Below are positions 9,720 to 17,985 of a stretch of 64,000 nt of DNA, piece by piece (the stretch's first letter is position 1; each line of letters begins with the position of its first letter). The stretch covers positions 186,001-250,000 of the forward strand of contig NZ_JASHJC010000004.1 in the NCBI RefSeq assembly GCF_030733385.1. Direction: 5' to 3'. Position numbers and translations under genes: made by a program. The DNA comes from Roseovarius sp. MMSF_3359 (lineage in GTDB: Bacteria; Pseudomonadota; Alphaproteobacteria; Rhodobacterales; Rhodobacteraceae). The notes beneath the pieces were generated by a model, which saw only the letters and a program-made list of their open reading frames with translations, searched no databases and had not been told where the DNA came from.

Positions 9720-10670
9720 TCACTCGGACATCCAGCCCAGGACGGCGTCTTCGTTCTCGGCAACCCAGGCTTCGGCATAGGCAAGCGGTTCCTGCTTGTC
9801 GATCACCAGCGCGTAGGTCATGGCCGACACCGTGTCCGTGTCAAACTTCACATTCGACAGCATCTTGGCGACGTCCGGGTGCGATTCTTCGAGCGACTTG
9901 GCATAGTGCACGTGCAGATAAGCCAGGTCCCAGGCCACGCCGGCATCGGAAATCTCGAGCCAGTTCGGATCGTCGGTGGGCTGCGTCACGTTCCACTTGG
10001 CCGCGTCATAGGCCGGCTCTTCGAGGATCTGCATGTCATGCAGCGCGAAGACATAGTGCGGCGTGTAGCAGAAGCCCGCCCAGGGATCGCCCGCCTTGAT
10101 GGCGTTGTCGAGATTGGCATAGGCCACGGTCTCGTCGATCTCGGTCAGTTCCATGGTCTCGGCGTAACCATAAGACTTAGCGCGGATTTTCTCGACATTG
10201 GTCGAGGCCCAGCCGGGCGCACCGATCCACAACTCACCGGTGCCGTCGCCATTGCTGTCGAACAGCGCGGCAATGTCGGGGTCGGTCAGCTGGTCGATCG
10301 AGGTGATGCCGTGGGCGTCAGCGGTGGCCTGATCGACGCACATGCCCTGGAACGCTTCGACACCGTTGGGGTTCATCGAGACGCTGGCTTTCTCCTTCAC
10401 ATAGGTGTCATGCAGGTTCTGCTGGTTCGGCATCCATACCTCGGGGTGCACATGCATCGCACCGCTGTCCATCGCCTCGAAGACGATCGGGTTGGTGCCG
10501 TTCTGCAACTCGACCTCAAGGCCCATATTCTGTTCGATGGCCACCTTCAGGATATGCGCGGTGGCGTTGACCGACGGCCAGTTGGGCACACCGATGACGA
10601 TATCGGCGGCCATCGCAGGCGCGGCCATTGCCATCATCGTGCTGCCCATCAGGGCGGTAAACTTGTTCAT
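9720..10670 (-). CDS. Periplasmic TMAO/betaine-type substrate-binding protein
   Basis: A 316-residue secreted binding protein of the OpuAC fold. Residues 1-22 are a signal peptide ending AAPAMAA. Aromatic-box candidates for a trimethylammonium head group are W31 (VPNWPS), W79 (PEVW), W154 (APGW) and W197 (DPW). An EF-hand-like DSNGDGTGE loop sits at 138-146; to my knowledge TmoX from Ruegeria was reported to use calcium, which favours TMAO, but choline or glycine betaine remain possible. GAGGAGATAC precedes two adjacent ATGs (10673 and 10670); the latter has better spacing. It is the first and probably most expressed gene of the operon. Confidence 0.85.
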   Translation of the reverse strand: MNKFTALMGSTMMAMAAPAMAADIVIGVPNWPSVNATAHILKVAIEQNMGLEVELQNGTNPIVFEAMDSGAMHVHPEVWMPNQQNLHDTYVKEKASVSMNPNGVEAFQGMCVDQATADAHGITSIDQLTDPDIAALFDSNGDGTGELWIGAPGWASTNVEKIRAKSYGYAETMELTEIDETVAYANLDNAIKAGDPWAGFCYTPHYVFALHDMQILEEPAYDAAKWNVTQPTDDPNWLEISDAGVAWDLAYLHVHYAKSLEESHPDVAKMLSNVKFDTDTVSAMTYALVIDKQEPLAYAEAWVAENEDAVLGWMSE

Positions 10671-11037
10671 CATGTATCTCCTCATACGTTGGACATCTGC
10701 GTGGCGCAGACAGTTTCGACCCGCTTCTAGGCGGAATCCGGTTGTTGGTTTCGTGAACGTTTTATTTTTCTCCCTAGTGCCGCGTTGCGGCGGGCAGATG
10801 TACCCCTGCCTGACGAAATAGGATCACAAGCAGGGCGCCCATGGCAAGTCTTTCAGCAGGTCAAATCTTTGTATAGTGAAATTTTTTTTATCAATAATGC
10901 GGGTTTTTCGAATTGTTGCAGGCGAGTTTCAGGCTTTCCGAACATATGCGCGCGAAAGTGGACCAGTGGCGCGGGCGTTGTTGTTCAAGATGAACAGCGC
11001 ATGAAAAACCGCACCGAAGCGCCCCCTTTGCCGCGGG
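10671..11037. other. Intergenic region upstream of transporter operon
   Basis: 367 bp without a convincing gene. It must hold the promoter of the binding-protein gene and the 3' flank of the minus-strand LysR gene. An AT-rich patch (about 10870-10915) is the only compositional feature. Open frames here lack ribosome-binding sites and family resemblance. Confidence 0.5.
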
Positions 11038-11874
11038 TCAGCCGGCCAATTGATCGACGAGAGGCCGGAACCAGTGCCAGTTCTGCGCAGCGGTGTCGTT
11101 CACGATCAGGTGTTTCTTGCGCAGGTAAATCGGCGCCTCGGTCAATTCGTGAAGTGTACCCTGCGCGACAAGAGGTGCGGCCAGAGCGCGGGGCAGGTAG
11201 GCCGATCCACCCCGGGACAGCAAATGTTCCAGGGCCCATCTTGCGCTGTCGAAACTGACCCGCGCTGTACCGGCGTCGTGATAGGTTTCGCCATGGGCAC
11301 GGCGGTAATCCTCGCCATGATCGACGAAGATGTATTTGGGGTCGGCCTTTATCGGTGTGTCGGATCGGTCGGAATAGAGCACAAGCTCCTCCGGTGGAAG
11401 CGGATGCACGGTCTGCTGGCCGCGCGCGCCGGAATCGTAGGTGAGGATCACGTCGACGAGGCCCGTTGCAAGCCATTCTTCGAGATCACGGGCGCTGCCC
11501 TGGTGAACCGATACCGCCATCTCCGGGTGGCCCGAGGTGACACCGTCGAAAAAGGCCTTGCCCGGCCCGTGCCAGAGCCCCGGATCGCAGCCGAAGGTGC
11601 AGACAGAACTTAACCCCGCGGGCAGGCCGGTTTCGAACTTCGCCTGACGCCAGAGGCCCGTCATGATCCGCGCATACCGCAAGAGCTTGGTCCCGGCGGG
11701 GGTGAGCGTCGTGCCGGATTTCTGCCGGTTCAGCAGGATCTGCCCCAGCTCATCCTCCAGTGTCTTGAGGCGGGCGGTGACCGTGGATTGGGTGACGTTC
11801 ATCTTCTGTGATGCCCGCACGAGGCTGCCGGTTTCGACGATGGCAAGGAAGGTCTGGAGGGAGGTGATGTTCAT
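11038..11874 (-). CDS. LysR-family transcriptional regulator
   Basis: A 278-residue LTTR. The N-terminal winged helix-turn-helix covers ~1-60 (SLQTFLAIVETGSLVRAS, VTQSTVTARLKTLEDELG), followed by a substrate-binding domain with SSVCTFGCDPGLWHGPG where the first strand would be. Transcription is divergent from the aldehyde dehydrogenase operon across 135 bp containing a CGAAATTT inverted repeat, so it is the likely regulator of that operon. Alternative in-frame ATGs lie at 11886 and 11904; 11874 gives the family-typical MNITSLQTF. Confidence 0.88.
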   Translation of the reverse strand: MNITSLQTFLAIVETGSLVRASQKMNVTQSTVTARLKTLEDELGQILLNRQKSGTTLTPAGTKLLRYARIMTGLWRQAKFETGLPAGLSSVCTFGCDPGLWHGPGKAFFDGVTSGHPEMAVSVHQGSARDLEEWLATGLVDVILTYDSGARGQQTVHPLPPEELVLYSDRSDTPIKADPKYIFVDHGEDYRRAHGETYHDAGTARVSFDSARWALEHLLSRGGSAYLPRALAAPLVAQGTLHELTEAPIYLRKKHLIVNDTAAQNWHWFRPLVDQLAG

Positions 11875-11890
11875 GGCGAGACTCATAATT

Positions 11891-11924
11891 CGAAATTTCC
11901 GCATTTATGACGCAAAAAATTTCG
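11891..11924. promoter_or_regulatory. Inverted repeat in LysR/aldehyde dehydrogenase intergenic region
   Basis: CGAAATTT (11891-11898) is repeated as AAATTTCG (11917-11924) across 18 bp. It is a candidate operator for the divergent LysR regulator. Confidence 0.5.
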
Positions 11925-12009
11925 TTTTCAAGAAGTGTAAATCTCTGGCAGTCTGAGTTGAACAGGAATTGGGTGCGTCTCAGGCGCGCTGCGCGAAAGA
12001 TAAGCGGAC

Positions 12010-13488
12010 ATGACACAAACCTATCAGATGCTGATCGACGGTGCCTGGGTGGATGCCAGTGACGGCGGCACCTTCACCACGTCGAACCCGGCCACGGGTC
12101 AGATTTGGGCGACTGTCCCCGAAGCCACCGCCGAAGATGTCGATCGGGCGGTCCGTGCGGCGCATCGCGCCTGTTACGACGGGCCGTGGGCGCAGATGAC
12201 GGCGACCCAGCGGGGTCATTGCCTGCGCCGCCTTGCGGACCTCTTGGCGGAAAAGTCGGAGTATTTCGGCGAGGTCGAGACCCGCGACACCGGCAAGATA
12301 CTCAAGGAAACCCGCTGGCAGTCAAAATACATCGCCGAGTTCCTACATTTCTACGCGGGAGCCGCCGACAAGGTGCATGGCGAGACGCTGCCGATCGACA
12401 AACCCGACATGTTCGTTTTCACCGACCGCGAGCCTTTGGGCGTGATCGCCGCCGTTGTGCCGTGGAACAGCCAGATGTTCCTGACCGCCGTCAAGATCGG
12501 ACCGGCGCTGGCGGCGGGCAATACCGTGGTGCTCAAGACCTCGGAATTTGCCCCTGCGGTGATCCTCGAATTCGGCAGGCTTTTTGCCGAGGCCGGTATC
12601 CCCGACGGTGTGATCAATATCGTGACCGGCCACGCGGACCCTTGCGGCAAGGTGCTGACCTCGCACCCGCTGGTCGCGCGGATTTCTTTCACCGGCGGGC
12701 CGGTGGCAGCGAAGCATATCCTGCGGAACTCGACCAATAATTTCGCCGAGGTCTCATTGGAGTTGGGCGGCAAATCTCCATTCATTGTCTTTGATGACGC
12801 CGATGTCGAAAGTGCCGTGAACGGGTCGGTGTCGGGCATCTTTGCGGCGTCGGGGCAGTCCTGCGTCGCCGGTTCCCGGCTGATCGTGCACGAAGACATC
12901 GCCGATGACTTCCTCGCCCGGATGGTCGAGATCGCCAAGAATGCAAAGATCGGTGATCCGATGCTGGACGAGACGGAAATGGGCCCGCTTTGTACCTACG
13001 GCCAGCTTGGAAACATCGAGCGGCAGGTGGCCAAGGCCATTGAACAGGGGGGCAAGGTGCTCTGCGGTGGCAAACGCGCGACCGGGCAGGGCAGTGATAT
13101 GTTCTATGAGCCGACGATCGTCGATTGCCCTGGGCCGCATCTTGAGATCGTCGATAACGAGCTTTTTGGCCCAGTCTTGAGCGTGCTGCGCTTCAGGACC
13201 GAGGAGGAGGCGTTGCAACTTGCAAATGACACCGAGCATGGGCTGGCCGCAGGGATCTTCACCCGCGACAGCGCCCGCGCTTTGCGGATGAGCCGCGCCG
13301 TGCGTGCCGGGATCGTCTGGGTCAATACCTACCGCGCCGTGTCGCCAATTGCCGAGTTCGGCGGCATGAAAAATTCGGGCTATGGCCGCGAAAGCGGTTT
13401 CCAGGCGATGTATGACTATACGCGCCCCAAAACGGTGTGGATGAATACCTCGTCCGAGCCATTGGGCAGCCAATTCGTGGCGCGGTGA
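12010..13488 (+). CDS. NAD(P)-dependent aldehyde dehydrogenase
   Basis: A 492-residue member of the ALDH superfamily. The general-base motif LELGGKSP (Glu ~255) and the nucleophile motif ASGQSCVAGSR (Cys ~288) are intact, as are PWNSQ near 150 and the C-terminal EFGGMKNSGYGRE. Such enzymes oxidise an aldehyde to the acid; the substrate is not inferable, though the segment order is close to the betaine/5-carboxymethyl-2-hydroxymuconate semialdehyde group. It is the first gene of a plus-strand run to 19187 and is divergent from the LysR gene. The ribosome-binding site is weak (AAGCGGAC). Confidence 0.9.
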   Translation: MTQTYQMLIDGAWVDASDGGTFTTSNPATGQIWATVPEATAEDVDRAVRAAHRACYDGPWAQMTATQRGHCLRRLADLLAEKSEYFGEVETRDTGKILKETRWQSKYIAEFLHFYAGAADKVHGETLPIDKPDMFVFTDREPLGVIAAVVPWNSQMFLTAVKIGPALAAGNTVVLKTSEFAPAVILEFGRLFAEAGIPDGVINIVTGHADPCGKVLTSHPLVARISFTGGPVAAKHILRNSTNNFAEVSLELGGKSPFIVFDDADVESAVNGSVSGIFAASGQSCVAGSRLIVHEDIADDFLARMVEIAKNAKIGDPMLDETEMGPLCTYGQLGNIERQVAKAIEQGGKVLCGGKRATGQGSDMFYEPTIVDCPGPHLEIVDNELFGPVLSVLRFRTEEEALQLANDTEHGLAAGIFTRDSARALRMSRAVRAGIVWVNTYRAVSPIAEFGGMKNSGYGRESGFQAMYDYTRPKTVWMNTSSEPLGSQFVAR

Positions 13489-13538
13489 CCGGAGGCGTGT
13501 TGATGCAGTTGTACGAAGTTCGACGAAGAGATGTGGAA

Positions 13539-13608
13539 GCCGACCGCGGGTGGTGCGGAACGCGCCGCCCATGGGGGCGGTCGGCGCGTGGCCGGTCTGG
13601 CGACCGGC
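13539..13608 (+). repeat. Structured palindromic element, copy 1 (upstream of LLM gene)
   Basis: Three nested features are visible: GCCGACCGC (13539-13547) complementary to GCGGTCGGC (13577-13585); an inner hairpin with CCC-ATG-GGG core flanked by CGCGCCG (13561-13567) and CGGCGCG (13582-13588); and a second hairpin GCCGGT-ctggcg-ACCGGC (13591-13608). The same architecture recurs at 16122-16266 with compensatory changes. It could be a REP-type extragenic repeat or a structured leader. Confidence 0.6.
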
Positions 13609-13672
13609 ATAATTGAATATGGCGTGGTTTCGAGCCCTTGAGTTCGGGACGAAGATGAAAAGGAGATCGACG

Positions 13673-14731
13673 ATGAAGTTTCAACTGGCGATCAATCTAG
13701 AGCGGATGGATGACGGCACGGATATCAAGGCCGTGCGCGATCATACGCTGGAGATGGTCAAGATGGCCGATGCGGCAGGGTTCGAAATTGCCTGGGCCGC
13801 CGAGCACCACGCGCTTGAGATGACTATTGCCCCCAACCCGTTCCAGATCCTGACCTGGTGGGGGGAGCATACGGAAAACATCCGCCTTGGCGTCGGCGTG
13901 GTGAACGCGGCCTATTGGCATCCGATCAACCTCGCCGGAGAGGCCGCGTTTCTGGACCTGACCAGCGGCGGGCGTCTGGAGTTCGGCATCGGGTCGGGTG
14001 CGTATCAGCGCGAGTTTGACCGGATGAAACCCGGCCTCGATCAGAAGGATAGCTGGCGCTACATGCAAGAGATGCTGCCGGTGGTGCAGAAGCTCTGGCA
14101 GGGCGATTATGCCCATGACGGCGAGTTCTGGCATTTCCCCACCGCCACATCCTGCCCCAAACCGGTACAGGAGGAGGTGCCAATCTGGGTCGCCGCCCGT
14201 GCGCCGATCACGTTTGACTATGCGGTCGAACATGGCTGCAACATCCTGAGCTGGCCGCTGACCATGCCGTTTTCCGAGGCCGAGACCTATCGCGCGCGTC
14301 TGGATGACGCGATTGCCAAGCACGGCGGGGAGTACAATGGCACCTGGGCGGTGATGCGGCACACGGCGGTTTATGACAACGAAGGCGACCGCGCGAATGC
14401 CATGTCCTCGATCCGCAATGTGCTGGGACAGTTCGGCAACCTGATGATGCAACGCGGCGAGGTCCGCAATGGCTTCCCGGACCGGGTCCCGCTGGACGAA
14501 CTTGACGGCAATGCCCGGGTTGATCCCGAGATGCTCGAGGAGAACCTCATGTTCGGCTCGCCCGACGAGGTGATCGCCAAGCTCAAGAAATACGAAGGGA
14601 TTGGCGTCGACGCTTTCCTCTACTATGCCTCGATGGGGATGGACATGGCGCAGCAGAAACGCTCGCTCCAGCTTTTCATCGACAAGGTGATGCCCGCATT
14701 TGCAGAAAAGGAGCTGGCCCATGCCGGTTGA
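13673..14731 (+). CDS. LLM-class (luciferase-like) flavin-dependent monooxygenase
   Basis: A 352-residue TIM-barrel flavoprotein oxygenase. Typical features are EHHAL near residue 45, NIRLGVGV, LTSGGRLEFGIGSG and the C-terminal GSPDEVIAKLKKYE. These enzymes use FMNH2 and O2 to oxidise or cleave C-S, C-N or carbonyl compounds; they need a flavin reductase, which is not seen in this operon. The upstream frame starts at 13613, but the ATG at 13673 follows a perfect AGGAG and opens with MKFQLAINLE. The 3' end overlaps the DUF1185 gene by 11 bp. It lies just after structured element copy 1. Confidence 0.9.
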   Translation: MKFQLAINLERMDDGTDIKAVRDHTLEMVKMADAAGFEIAWAAEHHALEMTIAPNPFQILTWWGEHTENIRLGVGVVNAAYWHPINLAGEAAFLDLTSGGRLEFGIGSGAYQREFDRMKPGLDQKDSWRYMQEMLPVVQKLWQGDYAHDGEFWHFPTATSCPKPVQEEVPIWVAARAPITFDYAVEHGCNILSWPLTMPFSEAETYRARLDDAIAKHGGEYNGTWAVMRHTAVYDNEGDRANAMSSIRNVLGQFGNLMMQRGEVRNGFPDRVPLDELDGNARVDPEMLEENLMFGSPDEVIAKLKKYEGIGVDAFLYYASMGMDMAQQKRSLQLFIDKVMPAFAEKELAHAG

Positions 14732-15317
14732 AATCCGCCGCACCCTGACCTTGGTGCAGACGACCTTCAAGGAAGGCTGGAAAGAGGTGGCCGAGCCCAC
14801 CAAGCTGGTCACAGCGATGGCGATCATCCGCAACCCGTGGTTCGGGCAGGGCCATGTGGAGGATCTGACCCCCGAGATCAAGGAACACGGGCCCGTTCTG
14901 GGCAAACTCTTGACCGACATGATCCTCAAGGAGACCGGCGGCACGGTCGAAGGCTACGGTAAAGCCTCGGTCGTGGGCATGGGCGGCGAGGTCGAACACG
15001 CGCAGGCGCTGACCCATACGCTCTGGTTCGGCAACCAGTATCGCGATGCGGTGAATGCGAAATCCTACCTGGTCTTTTCCAACACCCGCGGCGCGGCGGG
15101 GACGTCGCTGATGATCCCGCTGATGGACAAGGATGATGGCGGGCGGCGCTCGCATTACCAAACGATCCACACCAGCGTGCCGGATGCGCCCGCCGAAGAC
15201 GAGATGATCGTGGCGCTTGGCGCGTCGCTGGGTGGGCATCCGAACCATCGGATCGGGGACCGCTACAAGGATCTCGAAGAGATGGGTCGCGACGTTGACA
15301 ATCCGGCGGGGGTCTAG
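14721..15317 (+). CDS. DUF1185 (AA_synth) family protein
   Basis: A 198-residue soluble protein of Pfam AA_synth/DUF1185, whose function is not established despite the family name. Recognisable segments are RRTLTLVQTTFKEGW at the start, the central KASVVGMGGEVEHAQALTH and the C-terminal PNHRIGDRYKD. The start at 14721 has AAAGGAG upstream and overlaps the end of the LLM gene, so the two are translationally coupled. Family members often sit beside LLM oxygenases and alpha/beta hydrolases, suggesting action on the oxygenase product. I assign no reaction. Confidence 0.8.
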   Translation: MPVEIRRTLTLVQTTFKEGWKEVAEPTKLVTAMAIIRNPWFGQGHVEDLTPEIKEHGPVLGKLLTDMILKETGGTVEGYGKASVVGMGGEVEHAQALTHTLWFGNQYRDAVNAKSYLVFSNTRGAAGTSLMIPLMDKDDGGRRSHYQTIHTSVPDAPAEDEMIVALGASLGGHPNHRIGDRYKDLEEMGRDVDNPAGV

Positions 15318-16112
15318 ATGGCTGTAAGTCGCGCGGGTACGGCCTATGATCTGTCTGGACCCGAGGGCGCGCCGGTTGTGGCGATGATCCACGGGCTGGG
15401 GCTGACACGGGATGCCACGTATCGGGAGATGATCCCGATGCTGGCCGATCGTTTCCGGGTGCTGAGCTATGACCTCTGCGGTCATGGGCAAAGCGCCTTG
15501 CCCGTGGACGAACCCAGCCTGACGGTTCTGTCAGAACAGCTAATCGCGTTGATGGATGAGCTGGGTATCGACAAGGCCGCTTTGGTGGGGTTTTCGCTGG
15601 GAGGTATGATCAACCGGCGGGTGGCGATGGATCATCCGGACCGGGTTTCGGCGCTTTGCATCCTCAACTCACCGCATGAGCGCGGCGACGCGCAGCAAAA
15701 GCTGGTCGAGGAGCGCGCGCGCGATACCTCTGCGGGCGGCCCGGGGGCGACAATTGATGCGACGCTGGCGCGGTGGTTTACGCCCGCCTTTTGCGAGGCC
15801 CGCAAGGACGTGCTGGACGAGGTGCGGGATGTGGTCATGGCCAACCATCACGAGAACTACGCAAAACATCGCTTCGTGCTGGCGGCGGGGGTGGTGGAAC
15901 TCATTCGGCCTGAGCCGCCGATCACACATCCGACGCTGGTGATCACCTGTGAAAACGACAGCGGCCAGCCCCCGGCCATGAGCCATGCGATTGGTTCGGA
16001 GATTGTCGGGTCCGAGGTGATCATCCTGCCGGAGTTGCAGCATATGGGGCTGGTCGAGCGCCCTGAGCTTTTTGCAGAACCGGTGAAGGAATTCCTGGGC
16101 CGGGTGTTTTGA
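15318..16112 (+). CDS. Alpha/beta-fold hydrolase
   Basis: A 264-residue hydrolase. The nucleophile elbow GFSLGG (Ser near residue 94), the HGLGLTRD oxyanion segment near 25 and a C-terminal LQHMGLVE supplying the His complete the expected catalytic set; the acid is probably the Asp in CENDSG. Close fold relatives are 3-oxoadipate enol-lactonase and related esterases/lactonases. It starts immediately after the DUF1185 stop codon and lies in the same operon. The likely role is hydrolysis of an ester, lactone or C-C bond formed by the upstream monooxygenase. Confidence 0.85.
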   Translation: MAVSRAGTAYDLSGPEGAPVVAMIHGLGLTRDATYREMIPMLADRFRVLSYDLCGHGQSALPVDEPSLTVLSEQLIALMDELGIDKAALVGFSLGGMINRRVAMDHPDRVSALCILNSPHERGDAQQKLVEERARDTSAGGPGATIDATLARWFTPAFCEARKDVLDEVRDVVMANHHENYAKHRFVLAAGVVELIRPEPPITHPTLVITCENDSGQPPAMSHAIGSEIVGSEVIILPELQHMGLVERPELFAEPVKEFLGRVF

Positions 16113-16121
16113 TGCGGGGAG

Positions 16122-16266
16122 AACCGCGCCCGACCCTGGCTGGGCGCAGGAAACCTCAGGTCGATGCGGTGCAACGAAATATGCTCAAAAATCGCCGGGT
16201 GCGTAATATCACCAATGCGCCCTCCCATGGGGAGGGTCGGGCGCGGTTCGGTCCTGCGAACCGAAC
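16122..16266 (+). repeat. Structured palindromic element, copy 2 (upstream of ThDP enzyme gene)
   Basis: AACCGCGCCCGACCCT (16122-16137) is perfectly complementary to AGGGTCGGGCGCGGTT (16233-16248). The latter also competes with a strong hairpin CCCTCCC-ATG-GGGAGGG (16220-16236). A second hairpin, GTTCGGT-cctgcga-ACCGAAC, spans 16246-16266. The order matches copy 1 at 13539-13608, with paired base changes in each stem. It ends 26 bp before the ThDP gene start and lacks a T tract. Confidence 0.6.
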
Positions 16267-16292
16267 AACAGACAATGAACGGGGTCTTTCAC

Positions 16293-17981
16293 ATGAAAAA
16301 AATGACAGGCGGTCAGGCAGCGGTCGAGGCGATCCGGGCGGAGGGCACATCCCATGTCTTCGGCCTGATCGGGTCGGCCACGATGGAGATGTTCGACGCG
16401 CTTTATGACGCGGATGACATCAAGTTCATCGGCGTGCATGACGAGCGTACCGGCACGCACATGGCCGACGGGTTCGCCCGGATGAGCGGGCAGGCGGGAG
16501 TGATCCTGGCTGGGCAGAACGGGCCGGGGGTGACGAACCTCGTGACGGGCCTCGCGCAGGCCAAGGCAGCCTATTCGCCAGTGGTCAGCATCGGTGGCGC
16601 GCTGGCCAGCGGGCACCGTTACCGCGATGCGTTCCAGGAGGTCGATCAGGACGCGCTATTCAAGCCGATCACCAAGAAGACCTGGACCGCAACTGCTGCG
16701 GACCGCGTGCCGGAGATGTTGCGCGAGGCCTACCGCGAGGCGCTGGCGCCGCGTCGTGGCCCGGTGCAGTTGAACCTGCCGCGCGATGTGCTGGCGGCTG
16801 AGGCGGAGTTCGACACGTTCCAGACACCGGCGCAGTACCGCCCCTTTGCGGCACCCGGTGGCGCGCCTGAGGCGGTCGAGGCGGCGGCGAAATTGCTGGC
16901 CAGTGCTAATCAGCCGGTCATCATCGCCGGGGGCGGCATTAAGAACAGCGGCGGGGCCGAGGAGTGCCTGCGGCTGGCGGAGGCGCTGAATTGCCCGGTC
17001 GTGACCTCGCCCGGCCATGGCGATGCGATCCCCTTTGGCCATCCGCTGAATGCGGGCCAGATGGGACCACGGGGCAACGTCGTGGCTTCTCGTCTGGTGA
17101 AAGAGGCCGACGTGATCCTCGGCCTTGGCACCCGGATCGGGTTCAACGCCACTTTCTACAGCTATGATAACATTAACAAAGGTGCCAAGATCATCCATGT
17201 GGAGATGGAACCCACGGCCATTGGCCGATATTTCCCGGCCGAGATCGGGATCATGGGCGACGCGCCCACCGTGGCCCGGCAATTGCGCGACGCATTGAGC
17301 CGGATCAACACCCGCGGCGCGGCGGATGCCTGGGCCATCGGGTTCCAGGCCGAGCGCGAGGCTTACCTGGCGAAACGCGATGCGGAGGCGCAGGTCGATG
17401 CCATGCCCATTCACCCCTCGGGCCTGTTCAAAACGCTCCGCGACGTGATGCCCAAGGACGCGGCGGTCACGATGGACGCGGGCACGCTCTGTCTGCAAGC
17501 CACGGATGCGTTGAACTACTGGACGCCGAAATCGCTTTTCACGCCGCTCGACTTCGGGTTGGTTGGCTTTTCCTTTGCCTGCGGGCTGGGGCTGAAACTG
17601 GCGGCACCTGATCGGCCCATCATCTCGCTCATGGGCGATGGCGGGTTCGGCATGACCGTCTCGGAGCTTTCCACGGCGGTTGATTACGGCATCAACACCG
17701 TGACCGTTGTGATGAACAACCGCTGCTGGGGCGCGGAGAAGGCCTATCAACGTGACTTCTTTGGCGAGCGGTATATCGGCGCGGACATCTCAAGCCCGCC
17801 CTTCGACAAGCTGGCGGAACTTTATGGCGCCAAGGGTTACAAGGCCGAAACGCTGGATGAGATGGCGCAGGCCATTGAGGCGGCGCTTGATTGCGGGAAA
17901 CCGGCCGTGGTTGACGTGAGCGTCGATCCGGCAGCACTCTATTCTTTCCGGAGGGACAGCTTCAAACATCGGGGAGGATAG
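16293..17981 (+). CDS. ThDP-dependent enzyme related to sulfoacetaldehyde acetyltransferase
   Basis: A 562-residue thiamine diphosphate enzyme of the acetolactate synthase fold with N-terminal PYR, central and C-terminal PP domains. Segments recall Xsc more than IlvB: VFGLIGSATM, AGQNGPGVTNLV, FQEVDQDALF, CWGAEKAYQRDFFGERYIGADI and the C-terminal FRRDSFKH. The ThDP/Mg motif is GDGGFGMT...NNRCW (~450-480), and the catalytic Glu equivalent is probably in HDERTG near residue 50. Xsc desulfonates sulfoacetaldehyde to acetyl phosphate and sulfite, but no pta gene is adjacent, so the substrate is open. The ATG at 16293 begins MKKMTGGQAA; an upstream ATG at 16275 is possible. TauD follows 4 bp later. 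Confidence 0.82.
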   Translation: MKKMTGGQAAVEAIRAEGTSHVFGLIGSATMEMFDALYDADDIKFIGVHDERTGTHMADGFARMSGQAGVILAGQNGPGVTNLVTGLAQAKAAYSPVVSIGGALASGHRYRDAFQEVDQDALFKPITKKTWTATAADRVPEMLREAYREALAPRRGPVQLNLPRDVLAAEAEFDTFQTPAQYRPFAAPGGAPEAVEAAAKLLASANQPVIIAGGGIKNSGGAEECLRLAEALNCPVVTSPGHGDAIPFGHPLNAGQMGPRGNVVASRLVKEADVILGLGTRIGFNATFYSYDNINKGAKIIHVEMEPTAIGRYFPAEIGIMGDAPTVARQLRDALSRINTRGAADAWAIGFQAEREAYLAKRDAEAQVDAMPIHPSGLFKTLRDVMPKDAAVTMDAGTLCLQATDALNYWTPKSLFTPLDFGLVGFSFACGLGLKLAAPDRPIISLMGDGGFGMTVSELSTAVDYGINTVTVVMNNRCWGAEKAYQRDFFGERYIGADISSPPFDKLAELYGAKGYKAETLDEMAQAIEAALDCGKPAVVDVSVDPAALYSFRRDSFKHRGG

Positions 17982-17985
17982 GTAG

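Noticed and set aside
10785..11258. 157-codon plus-strand frame between the binding-protein and LysR genes
   Set aside because: It overlaps the LysR 3' end, lacks a ribosome-binding site, and its composition (Arg/Ser/Pro) is that of a non-coding frame.
13590..13608. GCCGGTCTGGCGACCGGC hairpin as another copy of the 140-bp repeat
   Set aside because: It shares the short word GGTCTGGCGA with the repeat ends, but the surrounding sequence does not align; it belongs to the two-hairpin element instead.
16220..16266. Rho-independent terminator within the Xsc-like operon
   Set aside because: The stems are strong but no T tract follows, and the structure sits directly before the ThDP gene start.
13539..16266. 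Known riboswitch such as guanidine-II (mini-ykkC)
   Set aside because: The two-hairpin layout recalled mini-ykkC, but the ACGR loop signature is absent in both copies.
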